Shown here one piece after another: positions 55,184 to 63,810 of a stretch of DNA of 64,000 nucleotides. Location of the stretch: NCBI GenBank assembly GCA_016776905.1, contig JADHSM010000008.1, positions 1 to 64,000 of the forward strand, written 5' to 3'. The position numbers and the translations under genes are program-made. Source of the stretch: Planctomycetota bacterium (GTDB lineage Bacteria; Planctomycetota; UBA8108; UBA1146). How positions within the stretch are numbered: position 1 is the stretch's first letter; each line of letters opens with the position of its first letter. The notes under the pieces were generated by a model. That model saw nothing but the letters and a program-made list of their open reading frames with translations. It was not told where the DNA came from and made no database searches.

Positions 55184-55435
55184 ATGGAATCCGAATCGAA
55201 CCCTTTTTCCACAGAAGACAGTTCTCTCATGGTGGTCAGCCAAAAAGAGGAGTTTTGCATTCTTTACGACCGTCAGGATATGCCGGGATTATTGGAAGAA
55301 CTTCTCAAAATGGGCTCTCCTGCCCCCAGATCCTTAGATGAAGCGGTCGAAACGGACGAAGAAGAGCTCACTATCGACCACTTCCGTTCCGTCGTCAGAG
55401 AACTGCTTTGCCGGATTCATGGTCAGATCCGCTAA
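55184..55435 (+). CDS. Small hypothetical acidic protein
   Basis: 83 residues, acidic and helical in character (LLEELLKMGS, DEAVETDEEELTIDHFRSVVRELLCRIH). I do not recognise it. GAAGGA lies 12 bases before the ATG, somewhat far. It is divergent from pabB and followed by 170 bases before xerC. The regular alternation of hydrophobic and charged residues suggests a real small protein, possibly interacting with a partner. No signal peptide or membrane segment. Confidence 0.55.
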   Translation: MESESNPFSTEDSSLMVVSQKEEFCILYDRQDMPGLLEELLKMGSPAPRSLDEAVETDEEELTIDHFRSVVRELLCRIHGQIR

Positions 55436-55605
55436 CCATTCTCCACGACTTATCCACAACCCTCCAGCTCTAGATTCGCCAAAACAAGGCGCTCTCAGCC
55501 ACGACACGTCCCCCTAATGCCGGGGATAGGCTTCAAATTTTTTTCCGGACTTCATAGGATCTAGCCAAGGGAATCGCCTTCGGGCTGGGAAGATGGTGCG
55601 AATTG

Positions 55606-56520
55606 ATGGATTCATTCCTTCAGCACCTCGAATCAGAGCGAAATCTAAGTTCGGAAACGCTCCGAGCCTATCGCAAAGATCTCGAGCAACTTCAGGAGTT
55701 CTTTCAAGTTAATAATCTCTCGGAACTGGTGTCCAGAAGCACCGAAGAGGTACGCCGCTGGCTTGCACACTTCGGAGAACTGGGATACTCCCGATCCACG
55801 ATAGCCCGTAAATTGGCTTCCGTGCGGGGCTACTTCAGGTTTCTCCAACGCGAACACAAATTCGAGGGCCGCTGCGCGTTCCTCGAACTGGATACGCCAA
55901 AGGTCCCGCGGTCACTCCCGCACTTCCTCACCATCCAGGAAGTGATGCGATTACTGGACCAACCCCAGACCGACACTTATCGAGGATTGCGAGACAGAGC
56001 CATCCTTGAAATCCTTTACAGTACAGGCCTAAGGGTGAGTGAACTTGTGGCGCTCGACTGGTGCCATATCGACAGCAAAATTCGCCTCGTCCGAGCATTC
56101 GGTAAGGGTCGCAAGGAAAGAATCGTACCGATTGGTGAACATGCCATTCGATCTTTGATCAGTTATAGAGAAGCGATTCCCTCCCGCTGGATTCCAGAGA
56201 ATGGAAACTGGGCCCCTGTCCCGGTTTTACTCAATCGTTTCGGAGAACGAATTTCTGACCGATCCATTCGTAAGATTTTTGATCGATATGTCGGGCGTGC
56301 CGGCTTAGATCAGAAAACGAGTCCTCACACACTGAGGCATTCTTATGCCACTCATTTGGTGGATAGCGGCGCGAATCTTCGCGAAGTTCAAGAGCTCCTC
56401 GGTCACAAGCACCTAGCGACCACTCAGGTATACAGGCACTTGACCAGCGAGGCTCGGACAGCGGAGTATCAAAAGCATCCCCACAGCAAACTTCCTGACC
56501 CAGAAATCACGACTTCGTAG
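55606..56520 (+). CDS. xerC: Tyrosine recombinase XerC/XerD type
   Basis: 304 residues from the ATG at 55606, the standard length for XerC/D. The N-terminal SAM-like core-binding domain (ERNLSSETLRAYRKDLEQLQEFF) is followed by the catalytic domain. It has Arg143 (TGLRVSEL), Lys167, His241 and Arg244 (HTLRHSYATH), His267 (LGHKHL) and the nucleophile Tyr276 (QVYRHL), so all six catalytic positions are present. These enzymes resolve chromosome dimers at dif with a XerC/XerD pair. It is 130 bases upstream of a tRNA-Thr gene, but I see no att repeat or phage genes, so a housekeeping role is favoured. Confidence 0.9.
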   Translation: MDSFLQHLESERNLSSETLRAYRKDLEQLQEFFQVNNLSELVSRSTEEVRRWLAHFGELGYSRSTIARKLASVRGYFRFLQREHKFEGRCAFLELDTPKVPRSLPHFLTIQEVMRLLDQPQTDTYRGLRDRAILEILYSTGLRVSELVALDWCHIDSKIRLVRAFGKGRKERIVPIGEHAIRSLISYREAIPSRWIPENGNWAPVPVLLNRFGERISDRSIRKIFDRYVGRAGLDQKTSPHTLRHSYATHLVDSGANLREVQELLGHKHLATTQVYRHLTSEARTAEYQKHPHSKLPDPEITTS

Positions 56521-56650
56521 ATCCACTGCCGATTTCAGGCATCAATCCACGACAACCGTGGCGGTGAAGTTGCCGCCCTCGTATGAAACAGATATGCTCA
56601 CCTTTGAGGGCCTCGTTCCTCGGGTCGCAATTCAGTGGAAATCTTGAGTC

Positions 56651-56726
56651 GCTGGCGTAGCTCAGTTGGTAGAGCACAGCTTTCGTAAAGCTGAGGTCAC
56701 GGGTTCGACTCCCGTCGCCAGCTCCA
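56651..56726 (+). tRNA. tRNA-Thr (anticodon CGT)
   Basis: A perfect cloverleaf is present: acceptor GCTGGCG/CGCCAGC, D-arm GCTC/GAGC, anticodon stem CAGCT/AGCTG with loop TTCGTAA, T-arm ACGGG-TTCGACT-CCCGT, and encoded CCA. Anticodon CGT reads the ACG codon. Confidence 0.97.
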
Positions 56727-56738
56727 TAAAATATGAAT

Positions 56739-56770
56739 CCCGTCACCTCTCCGGGTGGCGGGTTTTTTTT
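56739..56770 (+). terminator. Terminator of tRNA-Thr
   Basis: CCCGTCACC pairs with GGTGGCGGG (one G-U) around a six-base loop and is followed by eight T, 13 bases after the tRNA. The remaining 260 bases up to 57031 contain no gene. Confidence 0.92.
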
Positions 56771-57031
56771 GGCGGTGACGCCCCCACTCCCGAACCTACT
56801 TTACAGAGTCCAGAATTCGCAACTCCACTCCCAGTCTTCTTCTCTTCACACTATTCGCGAGCCATTCGATAGTTGAAATTCACTGTCTCGCTTCAACTTG
56901 AATACGAACATATAATCAAACTCAGCAAATTATTCTAGACTGATCGACTGATTTACAATTTCAGAGATACAGAGCTCTCCTATCCAGTACGAATGGGAAG
57001 CTCAACTCGCCCGCGGAATGGGAGCAATTTC

Positions 57032-59437
57032 ATGTTCAGAACTTTGGTGATTGTCACAATTCTGATTCAAGGTTCAATTCTGATTCAAGGTTCAAACCTG
57101 TACGGACAATGCGATCCAGGCGGAGGACAGGGGGGTACCGGAGCGGACGTCATCGTCGGAGACCTTGTCGGTACTCAGAGCTACGGCAACTCTGGCGGAT
57201 ACTACGCCTTCTCAGTCGGAACCACGTCTTGCAATATCGGCACCGAAGAATTGCTCTGGATCTCCAGTACCAATGAACACCCGGTGATCGGCCAAAACAT
57301 GTATCGCCTCAGAGACGGGCGCTTCGAGCAGATTGGGATGAGCTGGCTAAAGCATGGCTTCACAGCACTCCAAGGTGACATCTGCAATTGTGGCTGCGTC
57401 TCCTCGGGATCCGGCTCTCGCCTCGGGGTAGGTTGCTCAGATCCATACGGCGCGAGTTTGAATGGAAGCCAAGGTAGTCTGGGATCTCGCTCTGAAGTCA
57501 CCGACCCCGCTCACGGTATATTCGTTTACCCCCAGATCATGGATCCTTCAAATGCCGACTTGACCTACAGAAGGCTAAGAGTGCATGGAGATGACCTCAC
57601 CCCTGCCCTCAACACAAATGCCCGCTACTTTGTAGAGGGTCATTACGTGACTCCCGATGATGCGGCTGCTGGAAATCATCATAACAACTGTAGTTATCGT
57701 GAAGTGTCCATCTCTGCGAGTACCTCAAACCACGCCATCAGTTTCCTCGGAACGACTCAAAGACAACAACCAGCATTGCAAGCTTGGCAAGACGTCGACC
57801 CCGGAGTCACTCTCGTGGACATTTCTGACGGAGAAGACGGCCTCATGATTCTCGGTTACAAGGTCACTCAGCAATCTGCCAATCTTTGGGAGTATGAATA
57901 CGCGCTCTACAATATGGACTCGACACGAAGCGCACGCAGTTTCTCGGTTCCCTTATTAGGCGTCGTTCCCAGCGCCATCGGCTTTCACGATGTGGAATAT
58001 CACAGTACGGAAGTTTATGACGGAACAGATTGGTCATCGTCTAACAGTGGCGGAACTATCACCTGGAACACTTCTACCTTTGCTCAAGATACCAATGCCA
58101 ATGCCATCCGTTGGGGAACCACTTACAATTTCCGATTCACAACAACCTCTCCTCCTGTCCCGGCAAATTTAACGGTCGGCTTGTTTACTCCCGGTGCAGT
58201 GGATTCCCTTTTAGTACCTGCAGTGGCACCTGCCGCTGGAAATCTAGACTGTAATGGCAACGGGATTCCTGACGCCGACGAGATTGCCTCTGGAGCATCC
58301 GACTGTGACGGAAATGGACTCCTCGACGAATGTCAGGACGATTGTAATAATGACGGCATCGCTGACGCCTGTGAAATTATCGCAGGAGCCGGTGATTGTG
58401 ATAACGATTTCATTCCTGACTCCTGTCAAATCACCGCTGGAGCAGCCGATTGTGATTTGAATGGAGTTCTTGATAGTTGCCAGATTTCACAAGGAACCTC
58501 AGCGGACTGTAATCAAAACGATGTGATCGACGGCTGTGAGATCTCATCAAATCCGGCTCTCGATTGTGATACCAACGGCGTTCTCGACATCTGTGAAGCA
58601 GCGGGAATATTCACCTATGTTGATAATGTCTCTCCTCCCGCTCCCATCGCTGACAATCTGCCTGCTGTCGTTCGCATCCTCAATGTCGATCAAATTGGCA
58701 CCATCGATGATGTGAATGTTCTTGTGGAATTGACACACACGTTTATCGGAGACCTTGACATCACCATCGCGGATCCAGGAGGAACCTCCATCTTCCTTCA
58801 CGCAGGTGCCGGTGGCTCTGCAGATGACATCAACACGACCTATGACGACGAGACAGGAACGAATACTTCGAGCCCGGCTGCCCCATTGTCGGCCTTTGAT
58901 GGAGCGAACGCCCTTGGCGACTGGACATTAACGATTACAGACACCGCAGGAGGCGATGAGGGTCTTCTCAACGTCTGGGGTATGGACGTGGCTATTGCAG
59001 GTGCAGGAATTCCTGACTGTGACAACAATGGCATCCATGACGGCTGCGAATTGAATAGTGCGAACGACTGCAACAGCAATGGCGTACTGGACTCCTGCGA
59101 CATCAGTTCGGGTTCTAGTGTTGACGCGAATAGCGACGGTATCCCCGACGAATGCAGCGGTGTTGTCAACTACGTTGCTGGAGACACAAATGCTGACGGA
59201 AGTCACGACATCAGCGATGCTGTGCAAAGTCTCCAGTACCTCTTTGCCGGTGCCAGTACAAACTGTGTTGCTGCCTATGAGGTGAATGGTGACTCGCAAG
59301 TGGACATCTCTGACGTGGTCTATCTTCTGGTCTACCTCTTTGATAGCGGCGCAACGCCCGTGGGTCCTTTCCCAACTTGTGGTCCTGTCTCACCGGGAGC
59401 GGCCCCAGGGTGCGACTCGTTCAATGCATGTCCCTGA
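57032..59437 (+). CDS. Secreted protein with DCNxNGxxD repeats, P/Homo-B domain and dockerin-like C-terminus
   Basis: The ATG at 57032 follows GGGAG by seven bases and starts a signal peptide that contains a duplicated ILIQGS; the result is 801 residues. Residues 30-400 form a Cys-containing beta-rich domain I do not recognise. Seven to nine short calcium loops of thrombospondin-3-like type follow (DCNGNGIPDADEIASG, DCDGNGLLDECQ, DCNNDGIADACEI). Next comes a proprotein-convertase P-domain/Homo-B sandwich (IDDVNVLVELTHTFIGDLDITIADPGG ... GDWTLTITDTAGGDEGLL). The C-terminus has more loops and two dockerin-like repeats (DTNADGSHDISDA, DSQVDISDV) with the three-Cys tail. P-domains usually accompany subtilases, but no protease domain is present here. 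Confidence 0.84.
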   Translation: MFRTLVIVTILIQGSILIQGSNLYGQCDPGGGQGGTGADVIVGDLVGTQSYGNSGGYYAFSVGTTSCNIGTEELLWISSTNEHPVIGQNMYRLRDGRFEQIGMSWLKHGFTALQGDICNCGCVSSGSGSRLGVGCSDPYGASLNGSQGSLGSRSEVTDPAHGIFVYPQIMDPSNADLTYRRLRVHGDDLTPALNTNARYFVEGHYVTPDDAAAGNHHNNCSYREVSISASTSNHAISFLGTTQRQQPALQAWQDVDPGVTLVDISDGEDGLMILGYKVTQQSANLWEYEYALYNMDSTRSARSFSVPLLGVVPSAIGFHDVEYHSTEVYDGTDWSSSNSGGTITWNTSTFAQDTNANAIRWGTTYNFRFTTTSPPVPANLTVGLFTPGAVDSLLVPAVAPAAGNLDCNGNGIPDADEIASGASDCDGNGLLDECQDDCNNDGIADACEIIAGAGDCDNDFIPDSCQITAGAADCDLNGVLDSCQISQGTSADCNQNDVIDGCEISSNPALDCDTNGVLDICEAAGIFTYVDNVSPPAPIADNLPAVVRILNVDQIGTIDDVNVLVELTHTFIGDLDITIADPGGTSIFLHAGAGGSADDINTTYDDETGTNTSSPAAPLSAFDGANALGDWTLTITDTAGGDEGLLNVWGMDVAIAGAGIPDCDNNGIHDGCELNSANDCNSNGVLDSCDISSGSSVDANSDGIPDECSGVVNYVAGDTNADGSHDISDAVQSLQYLFAGASTNCVAAYEVNGDSQVDISDVVYLLVYLFDSGATPVGPFPTCGPVSPGAAPGCDSFNACP

Positions 59438-59449
59438 TTGAAGTCATAA

Positions 59450-59489
59450 AAAAAAGTCCCGGATGTCGAAAGACATCCGGGACTTTTTT
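59450..59489. terminator. Bidirectional terminator between converging genes
   Basis: An 18-bp perfect stem (AAAAAAGTCCCGGATGTC and complement) around a GAAA loop has A/T runs on both sides. It serves the P-domain protein gene and the MFS gene. Confidence 0.95.
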
Positions 59490-59508
59490 GTAAGACGACT
59501 TCTCCTGA

Positions 59509-60819
59509 TTATGCGGAGACAGCCACGTTTTCACTGTTCGAAACCTTACCAAACCTGTTGTTCAACTGATTGAAAACCAGAACGAGAGGAATGGCCAACG
59601 CAGCAACCCAGCGGAAAGCCATCTTGCCCGCGTAGGCCATCGCTGCGGACTCACCTTCTCCTGCAAGAAGTGCGACCTCTTTGTAGTAGTCCTGGATCAT
59701 TCCCACGCCTGGGACAGTCACGTAGCCCACAACGAGCATTCCGATTCCACCCATGAGGCAAAGACCTAAAGCGCCACTATTGGGAATTCTCTCTGCGACG
59801 AATCCGATCATCGTCGGCCAGAAGAAGCAAACTCCGACATAGAAGATCGTCGCCGTCAGGAAGATCGACTGCATACTGGAAGCGTAAGTCATGGCAAAGA
59901 GGCCCACACCACCCAGGATTGCAGATCCCATGAGCAGCCCTGTGGGAGAAAACTTTTTCACAAAACTACCTGCGCTATAGCGAAGAACAGCCATCAAGGC
60001 CATTCCATAAACCAGTACCAGAAGAGCAGCGTTATTCTTGAAGCCTGCCTCCACAAAAGCGGGGCCCATCAATGACTCAATCCAGCGACCCGGTGCAAGT
60101 TCTAAAGTTGCCGTCAATCCCATGCAGAAGAGCATCGTCAAGAACAAGGGTGACTGTGTCGCCTTTGTCACTTCTGCAGCAGGAATATTAGACTGCACCC
60201 GTTCAGTCTGAGGAATCTCTTGTCCCATGAACATGAATCCGTAGACAACGGTGGGCACAAGAACAATGGACAACTTCGCTTGCAACAAGCTCAATCCCAT
60301 GAAGGACCAAACCTCACCCGCGGGAAGAGCGGCAGCCGCTTCAGTCAGGAAGTACCCAAAGAGAGCACCAATGATGATTCCCACTGGCCAAAAGACATGA
60401 AACTGATTGAGCTTCACCGTCTTGTTGTTGGGAAACAGTGTTGCGACGAGTGGATTACAACCCGCTTCAACACATCCGTTTCCAAGTGCAATAATGGATG
60501 CACCTGCCATCAATTGTGAAAATCCCTCGGCAAAGATCATCAACAACGCACCAAAGACATGGCACATGAATGCCATCTTGAGGGAAATGGCGATGCCTAT
60601 CTTTTCGATCACCACACCTAGTGCGATGATGGAAATGGCAAAGCCTCCGAGGGCGGCCCCCCCGATCCAGCCTTTCTGCGTCTCGCTGAGAGAATACACC
60701 TGCCCAAAATCGCCCATCGAAGCGGTGATCACTCCAAATGCGATAGAGGTAGAAATGAGAGCCATGCAACTGGCCCAGAAGAGACGAGAACGTTGAGCCT
60801 CGTTGGTCACTTTTGACAC
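59509..60819 (-). CDS. MFS transporter, probable sugar or sugar-acid permease
   Basis: About 436 residues with 12 predicted hydrophobic segments. The GTG at 60819 is preferred because GGGGGAT lies about five bases upstream; an ATG at 60849 would add ten residues. Segments such as FWASCMALISTSIAFGVITASMGDF, LNQFHVFWPVGIIIGALFGYF and the inner GNGCVEAGCNPL stretch resemble the FucP-like and related sugar MFS permeases, where the loop after TM4 holds functional residues. Substrate cannot be read from sequence. It is in the inner membrane and transcribed from the region shared with a candidate small RNA. It may supply carbon released by secreted hydrolases of the region (inference). Confidence 0.85.
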   Translation of the reverse strand: MSKVTNEAQRSRLFWASCMALISTSIAFGVITASMGDFGQVYSLSETQKGWIGGAALGGFAISIIALGVVIEKIGIAISLKMAFMCHVFGALLMIFAEGFSQLMAGASIIALGNGCVEAGCNPLVATLFPNNKTVKLNQFHVFWPVGIIIGALFGYFLTEAAAALPAGEVWSFMGLSLLQAKLSIVLVPTVVYGFMFMGQEIPQTERVQSNIPAAEVTKATQSPLFLTMLFCMGLTATLELAPGRWIESLMGPAFVEAGFKNNAALLVLVYGMALMAVLRYSAGSFVKKFSPTGLLMGSAILGGVGLFAMTYASSMQSIFLTATIFYVGVCFFWPTMIGFVAERIPNSGALGLCLMGGIGMLVVGYVTVPGVGMIQDYYKEVALLAGEGESAAMAYAGKMAFRWVAALAIPLVLVFNQLNNRFGKVSNSENVAVSA

Positions 60820-60954
60820 TTGTATCCCCCTGTCATTCGTTTCAAACATCCGGGTGCGGATCCCCCCCGCCCCTGAACAATAGTGGGACAAAATTGGACT
60901 TCCATGTCAATCAGGAACGATCAGGCATCCTCTGAGAGTTTTCAAACATTCCAT

Positions 60955-60983
60955 TTGTTAACCTCCTCGTTAACTCATAGAAT
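60955..60983 (+). promoter_or_regulatory. Sigma-70-type promoter upstream of a terminator-ended leader
   Basis: TTGTTA (60955-60960), a 17-base spacer and TAGAAT (60978-60983). Transcription would begin near 60990. Confidence 0.5.
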
Positions 60984-60989
60984 GCGTTT

Positions 60990-61090
60990 GTGGTCGGGAT
61001 TTATTCCTTGAGGAGAGTCAAAGACCACCTTATTTCGTCTTCATCTCTATCTTCCGGCGCACGGTTCTAAACCCACCGTGCGCCTTTTTT
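60990..61090 (+). ncRNA. Candidate small RNA or 5' leader with attenuator
   Basis: A stretch of about 100 bases has two hairpins. GTGGTC (60990-60995) pairs with GACCAC (61023-61028), enclosing an SD-like GAGGAG. A terminator hairpin follows at 61056-61084 with six U after it. It has its own promoter and no plus-strand gene before it. It could be a free small RNA or a riboswitch-like leader for the sulfatase gene. Confidence 0.45.
61056..61090 (+). terminator. Orphan intrinsic terminator upstream of the sulfatase gene
   Basis: GGCGCACGGT and ACCGTGCGCC form a 10-bp perfect stem with a nine-base loop, then six T. It lies 144 bases before the sulfatase start and does not follow any plus-strand gene. 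Confidence 0.85.
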
Positions 61091-61234
61091 AATTCTCACT
61101 CAATTCTATTCAAAAAGACCCATACAGTGGTTTTGAACCGAATTGTGCTGAGTTGGGGTATGGATCTCACCGACAAAAGTGAGATGCTGATCTTGTCAAA
61201 AAGCCGCCTCGACCCACATTTGAGAGGATTCATC

Positions 61235-62692
61235 ATGGCCTTCAATTCGGGATCTCCCCCTGCCACGAATTTATTTTGGGTTCTCTCTGCATTTTTTTGG
61301 GTTTTTCTCGGGGCCAGCGGGTGTTCCGGGTCCTTTCAGCGTTCCGCTGAGATCAGTTCGAAGAGCCCTCCCCACATCATTCTTATCGTCGCCGATGACC
61401 TAGGCTATTCCGATTTAGGATTCACGGGAGTTTCCGATATCTCAACTCCCCAGCTCGACCGCATCGCAATGGAGGGGATTGTTTGTACCGATGCCCATGT
61501 GGTCGCCTCCGTTTGTGCTCCTTCCCGAGCGGGTTTATTGACGGGCAGATATCCTCAAACCCAGGGCTTTGAATGTAATTTGGGAGGAGCTGGAACAGGC
61601 CTACTCGCAGGGACAACCACACTGGCCTCACGCTTAAAAAGCGTGGGTTATCAAACAGCACTCGTGGGTAAATGGCACCTCGGTGCTCAATCTGATAACC
61701 ATCCTCGATCCTTGGGCTTTGATCATTTTTCAGGAATCCTCGGGGGCTCCCGATCATATTTTCCTGTTCTCGAAAAACCTCTCTCCAAATCAAGACTTCT
61801 CGAACGTGATGGTGAACGTGTACCAGAATCATCTTTTTCATATTTCACAGATTGGATCACGGATGAAGGAGTTCGACTGATCCAAGAAAACACTACCGAA
61901 AAACCTTTGTTCCTGATGCTTTCTTACACCGCTCCCCATACCCCCATGCACGCCCGCCCTGACCTGCTCGAAAAATACACATCGATAAAGAACCAAAAAC
62001 GCCGCAAGTATGCAGCCATGGTCGCGGCACTGGACGAAGGTGTCGGAAAGATTCGATCCGCTCTTTCACGAAAAAAGATTGAAAAAGATACTTTGATCGT
62101 CTTCCTCTCCGACAATGGAGGAGCCACAAACAATGCTTCTGACAATGGGACATGGCGAGGAATGAAAGGAAGTAAATGGGAAGGGGGCCATAGAGTTCCT
62201 TTTGTTTTCCATTGGCCGGGACGATTCGATTCCGGAGAGAATTCTTCCCTGATATCCAGTCTGGATCTCACTCCCACATTTCTTGCTGCCGCAGGCTCTC
62301 CGACTCCGACCCCATCCCCTGAGCTCGACGGTCTCAATCTTCTTCCTCTCCTCGAAGACAGCACTCATGTGATCTCACGTGAAACTCTATATTGGAGGCG
62401 TACAGTCGCAGCAGCAGTTCGACAGGGGGATTGGAAGCTGATACGTATCGAGGAAGAGAACTCGGATTACAAGAAACCGATACTCGTCCAACTCTCTCTT
62501 GATCCCGGTGAAACCACCAATCGTGCTACGGAAGAACCCGAACGGGTGAAACACCTTTTGGGTCTTTTAAAAGAATGGGAGTTAGAGTTGACTCCCCCAC
62601 GTTGGGAAACGGGAGACATCTGGCGTCGATACCAAAGGCAGAAGCACGAAATCGACCTTCTAGGGAGAGAAGAGGAACGGAAGTTACCTTGA
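61235..62692 (+). CDS. Sulfatase lipoprotein (formylglycine-dependent, type I)
   Basis: 485 residues from the ATG at 61235, six bases after AGAGGA. The signal peptide ends in lipobox LGASGC, so Cys30 is probably lipidated. The sulfatase core starts at HIILIVADDLGYSDLG, whose two Asp residues bind calcium. The motif CAPSRAGLLTGR at 94-105 holds the Cys converted to formylglycine, the catalytic residue. GKWHLG and FLSDNGG are further signature motifs. It would desulfate an organic ester, probably a sulfated polysaccharide, at the cell surface. No formylglycine-generating enzyme is in the window. The terminator-bearing leader upstream may control it. Confidence 0.93.
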   Translation: MAFNSGSPPATNLFWVLSAFFWVFLGASGCSGSFQRSAEISSKSPPHIILIVADDLGYSDLGFTGVSDISTPQLDRIAMEGIVCTDAHVVASVCAPSRAGLLTGRYPQTQGFECNLGGAGTGLLAGTTTLASRLKSVGYQTALVGKWHLGAQSDNHPRSLGFDHFSGILGGSRSYFPVLEKPLSKSRLLERDGERVPESSFSYFTDWITDEGVRLIQENTTEKPLFLMLSYTAPHTPMHARPDLLEKYTSIKNQKRRKYAAMVAALDEGVGKIRSALSRKKIEKDTLIVFLSDNGGATNNASDNGTWRGMKGSKWEGGHRVPFVFHWPGRFDSGENSSLISSLDLTPTFLAAAGSPTPTPSPELDGLNLLPLLEDSTHVISRETLYWRRTVAAAVRQGDWKLIRIEEENSDYKKPILVQLSLDPGETTNRATEEPERVKHLLGLLKEWELELTPPRWETGDIWRRYQRQKHEIDLLGREEERKLP

Positions 62693-62727
62693 TTTCACTC
62701 TTCTAAATCAATGATGACGGAAGTCTT

Positions 62728-63810
62728 TTAACTGATGGTGAATGGACTCCCACAGTTCCCAATATTCTCTATCAAATCAGCCCAAGCGATCCGCTCTTTC
62801 TCTAAGTCATGATTCGAAGAGAGTCGCTCGGAAGCGGCTTTCAATTCCTGACGATATTCCTCGTCGGAGATAAATTCTTGAAGGCGTCGAGCCAACCCTG
62901 TCGCAGATCCCACACTAAATAAACCGGGATGTTTCACTCCCAAGAGTCCCGTATTGCCAGGTATACGACTGGCGATGATCGGGATCCTCCCCATGACGGC
63001 TTCTCCAACAATGTTGGCTCCTCCCTCGTGGAGAGATGGCTGAATCAGAAGGTGACTTGAGCCTAACCACCTCCGAAGTCCTCCTTGGGTAACCACTCCC
63101 TTCCAGCGCCATGAAAGCCCACATGCAGAAATTCGATGTTCTGAATTTTCAACAGCACGCTTATACTTCTGCCCCGAGACCGATCCGAAGTGGAGGACCT
63201 CCAACCGAGGGCTCACTTCTTCTGTTTTGATTCTTTCAGCCAATAGTTTTTCGAGAGCCCTGACTGGAAGAAGCGGGTCCTTCACACTTCGAAAATTAGC
63301 CACCACAACTGCCCGTATTCCCGAACTTGCAGGCTTTATAGATGACGGGAGTGGCTTTGCGCCTTGTGCTATAAATTTAGTCTTTTTGGCCCACTGCCGG
63401 CGGTCAGCTTTGGGATATAAGCGAGAGAAGCCAGCGGCGAGCGTCACAATGGCATCCGCATTTGAGCACACAAACTGGAAGTCTTTTGAAATGCTCCCAC
63501 TCTTCAGTAATGGCTGAAACAGATCGGTCCCACTGACGATGAAAATTAATGGGGGCCGTTGAGCCATGGATTGCCATACTCTGAGAGCACGCATCGAGTG
63601 CAGTGAATGAAGAGCGATGATCATGTCCTGATCAGAAATCAGCTGACGAATCTGTGGGACCGAAAAGGTACTTCCCTTATCAGTCCCACGTGTGGACAGA
63701 GTGACCACCTTGTGACCTGATTGCCTCCAATGCCGGAGCAACCTTTGAGAAGTGCTCACGTTTCCAGAAGGTGCCCCCCCCGGTGACGGGTCCAAGTATC
63801 CAATTTTCAT
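62728..63810 (-). CDS. Family-4-type glycosyltransferase resembling SenB (selenosugar synthase)
   Basis: 360 residues with a two-Rossmann GT-B layout. The N-terminus has GNVSTSQRLLRHWRQSGHKV and a middle ALHSLHSMRAL then VSGTDLF. The C-terminal half has LHEGGANIVGEAVMGRIPIIASRIPGNTGLLG followed by a PGLFSVG stretch. That HExGGAN...ASxIxGNxGLLG pattern and the ALHxxxS / GTDL pattern recall the family of SenB, which joins selenophosphate and a UDP-sugar in selenoneine synthesis. Another GT4 function cannot be ruled out. senA- and senC-like genes are not seen here. The ATG at 63810 lies inside the first unit of a 20-bp tandem repeat. It is transcribed in the same direction as a gene cut by the window end. 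Confidence 0.65.
   Translation of the reverse strand: MKIGYLDPSPGGAPSGNVSTSQRLLRHWRQSGHKVVTLSTRGTDKGSTFSVPQIRQLISDQDMIIALHSLHSMRALRVWQSMAQRPPLIFIVSGTDLFQPLLKSGSISKDFQFVCSNADAIVTLAAGFSRLYPKADRRQWAKKTKFIAQGAKPLPSSIKPASSGIRAVVVANFRSVKDPLLPVRALEKLLAERIKTEEVSPRLEVLHFGSVSGQKYKRAVENSEHRISACGLSWRWKGVVTQGGLRRWLGSSHLLIQPSLHEGGANIVGEAVMGRIPIIASRIPGNTGLLGVKHPGLFSVGSATGLARRLQEFISDEEYRQELKAASERLSSNHDLEKERIAWADLIENIGNCGSPFTIS

Noticed and set aside
55606-56726. XerC next to tRNA-Thr as an integrated island with its integrase
   Set aside because: The protein has standard XerC/D length and motifs, the tRNA is intact and I see no direct repeat of the tRNA 3' end nearby or phage-type cargo.
56507-56746. Minus-strand frame with a GDGSRTRDLSFTK-like translation
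   Set aside because: It is the antisense translation of the tRNA-Thr gene, a well-known false protein signal.
60820-60891. N-terminal extension of the MFS protein with a GGIRTR-like translation
   Set aside because: It lies upstream of a better start with a ribosome-binding site and resembles the tRNA-antisense type of false extension. I looked for a tRNA on the plus strand but the T-arm is degenerate and no cloverleaf forms.
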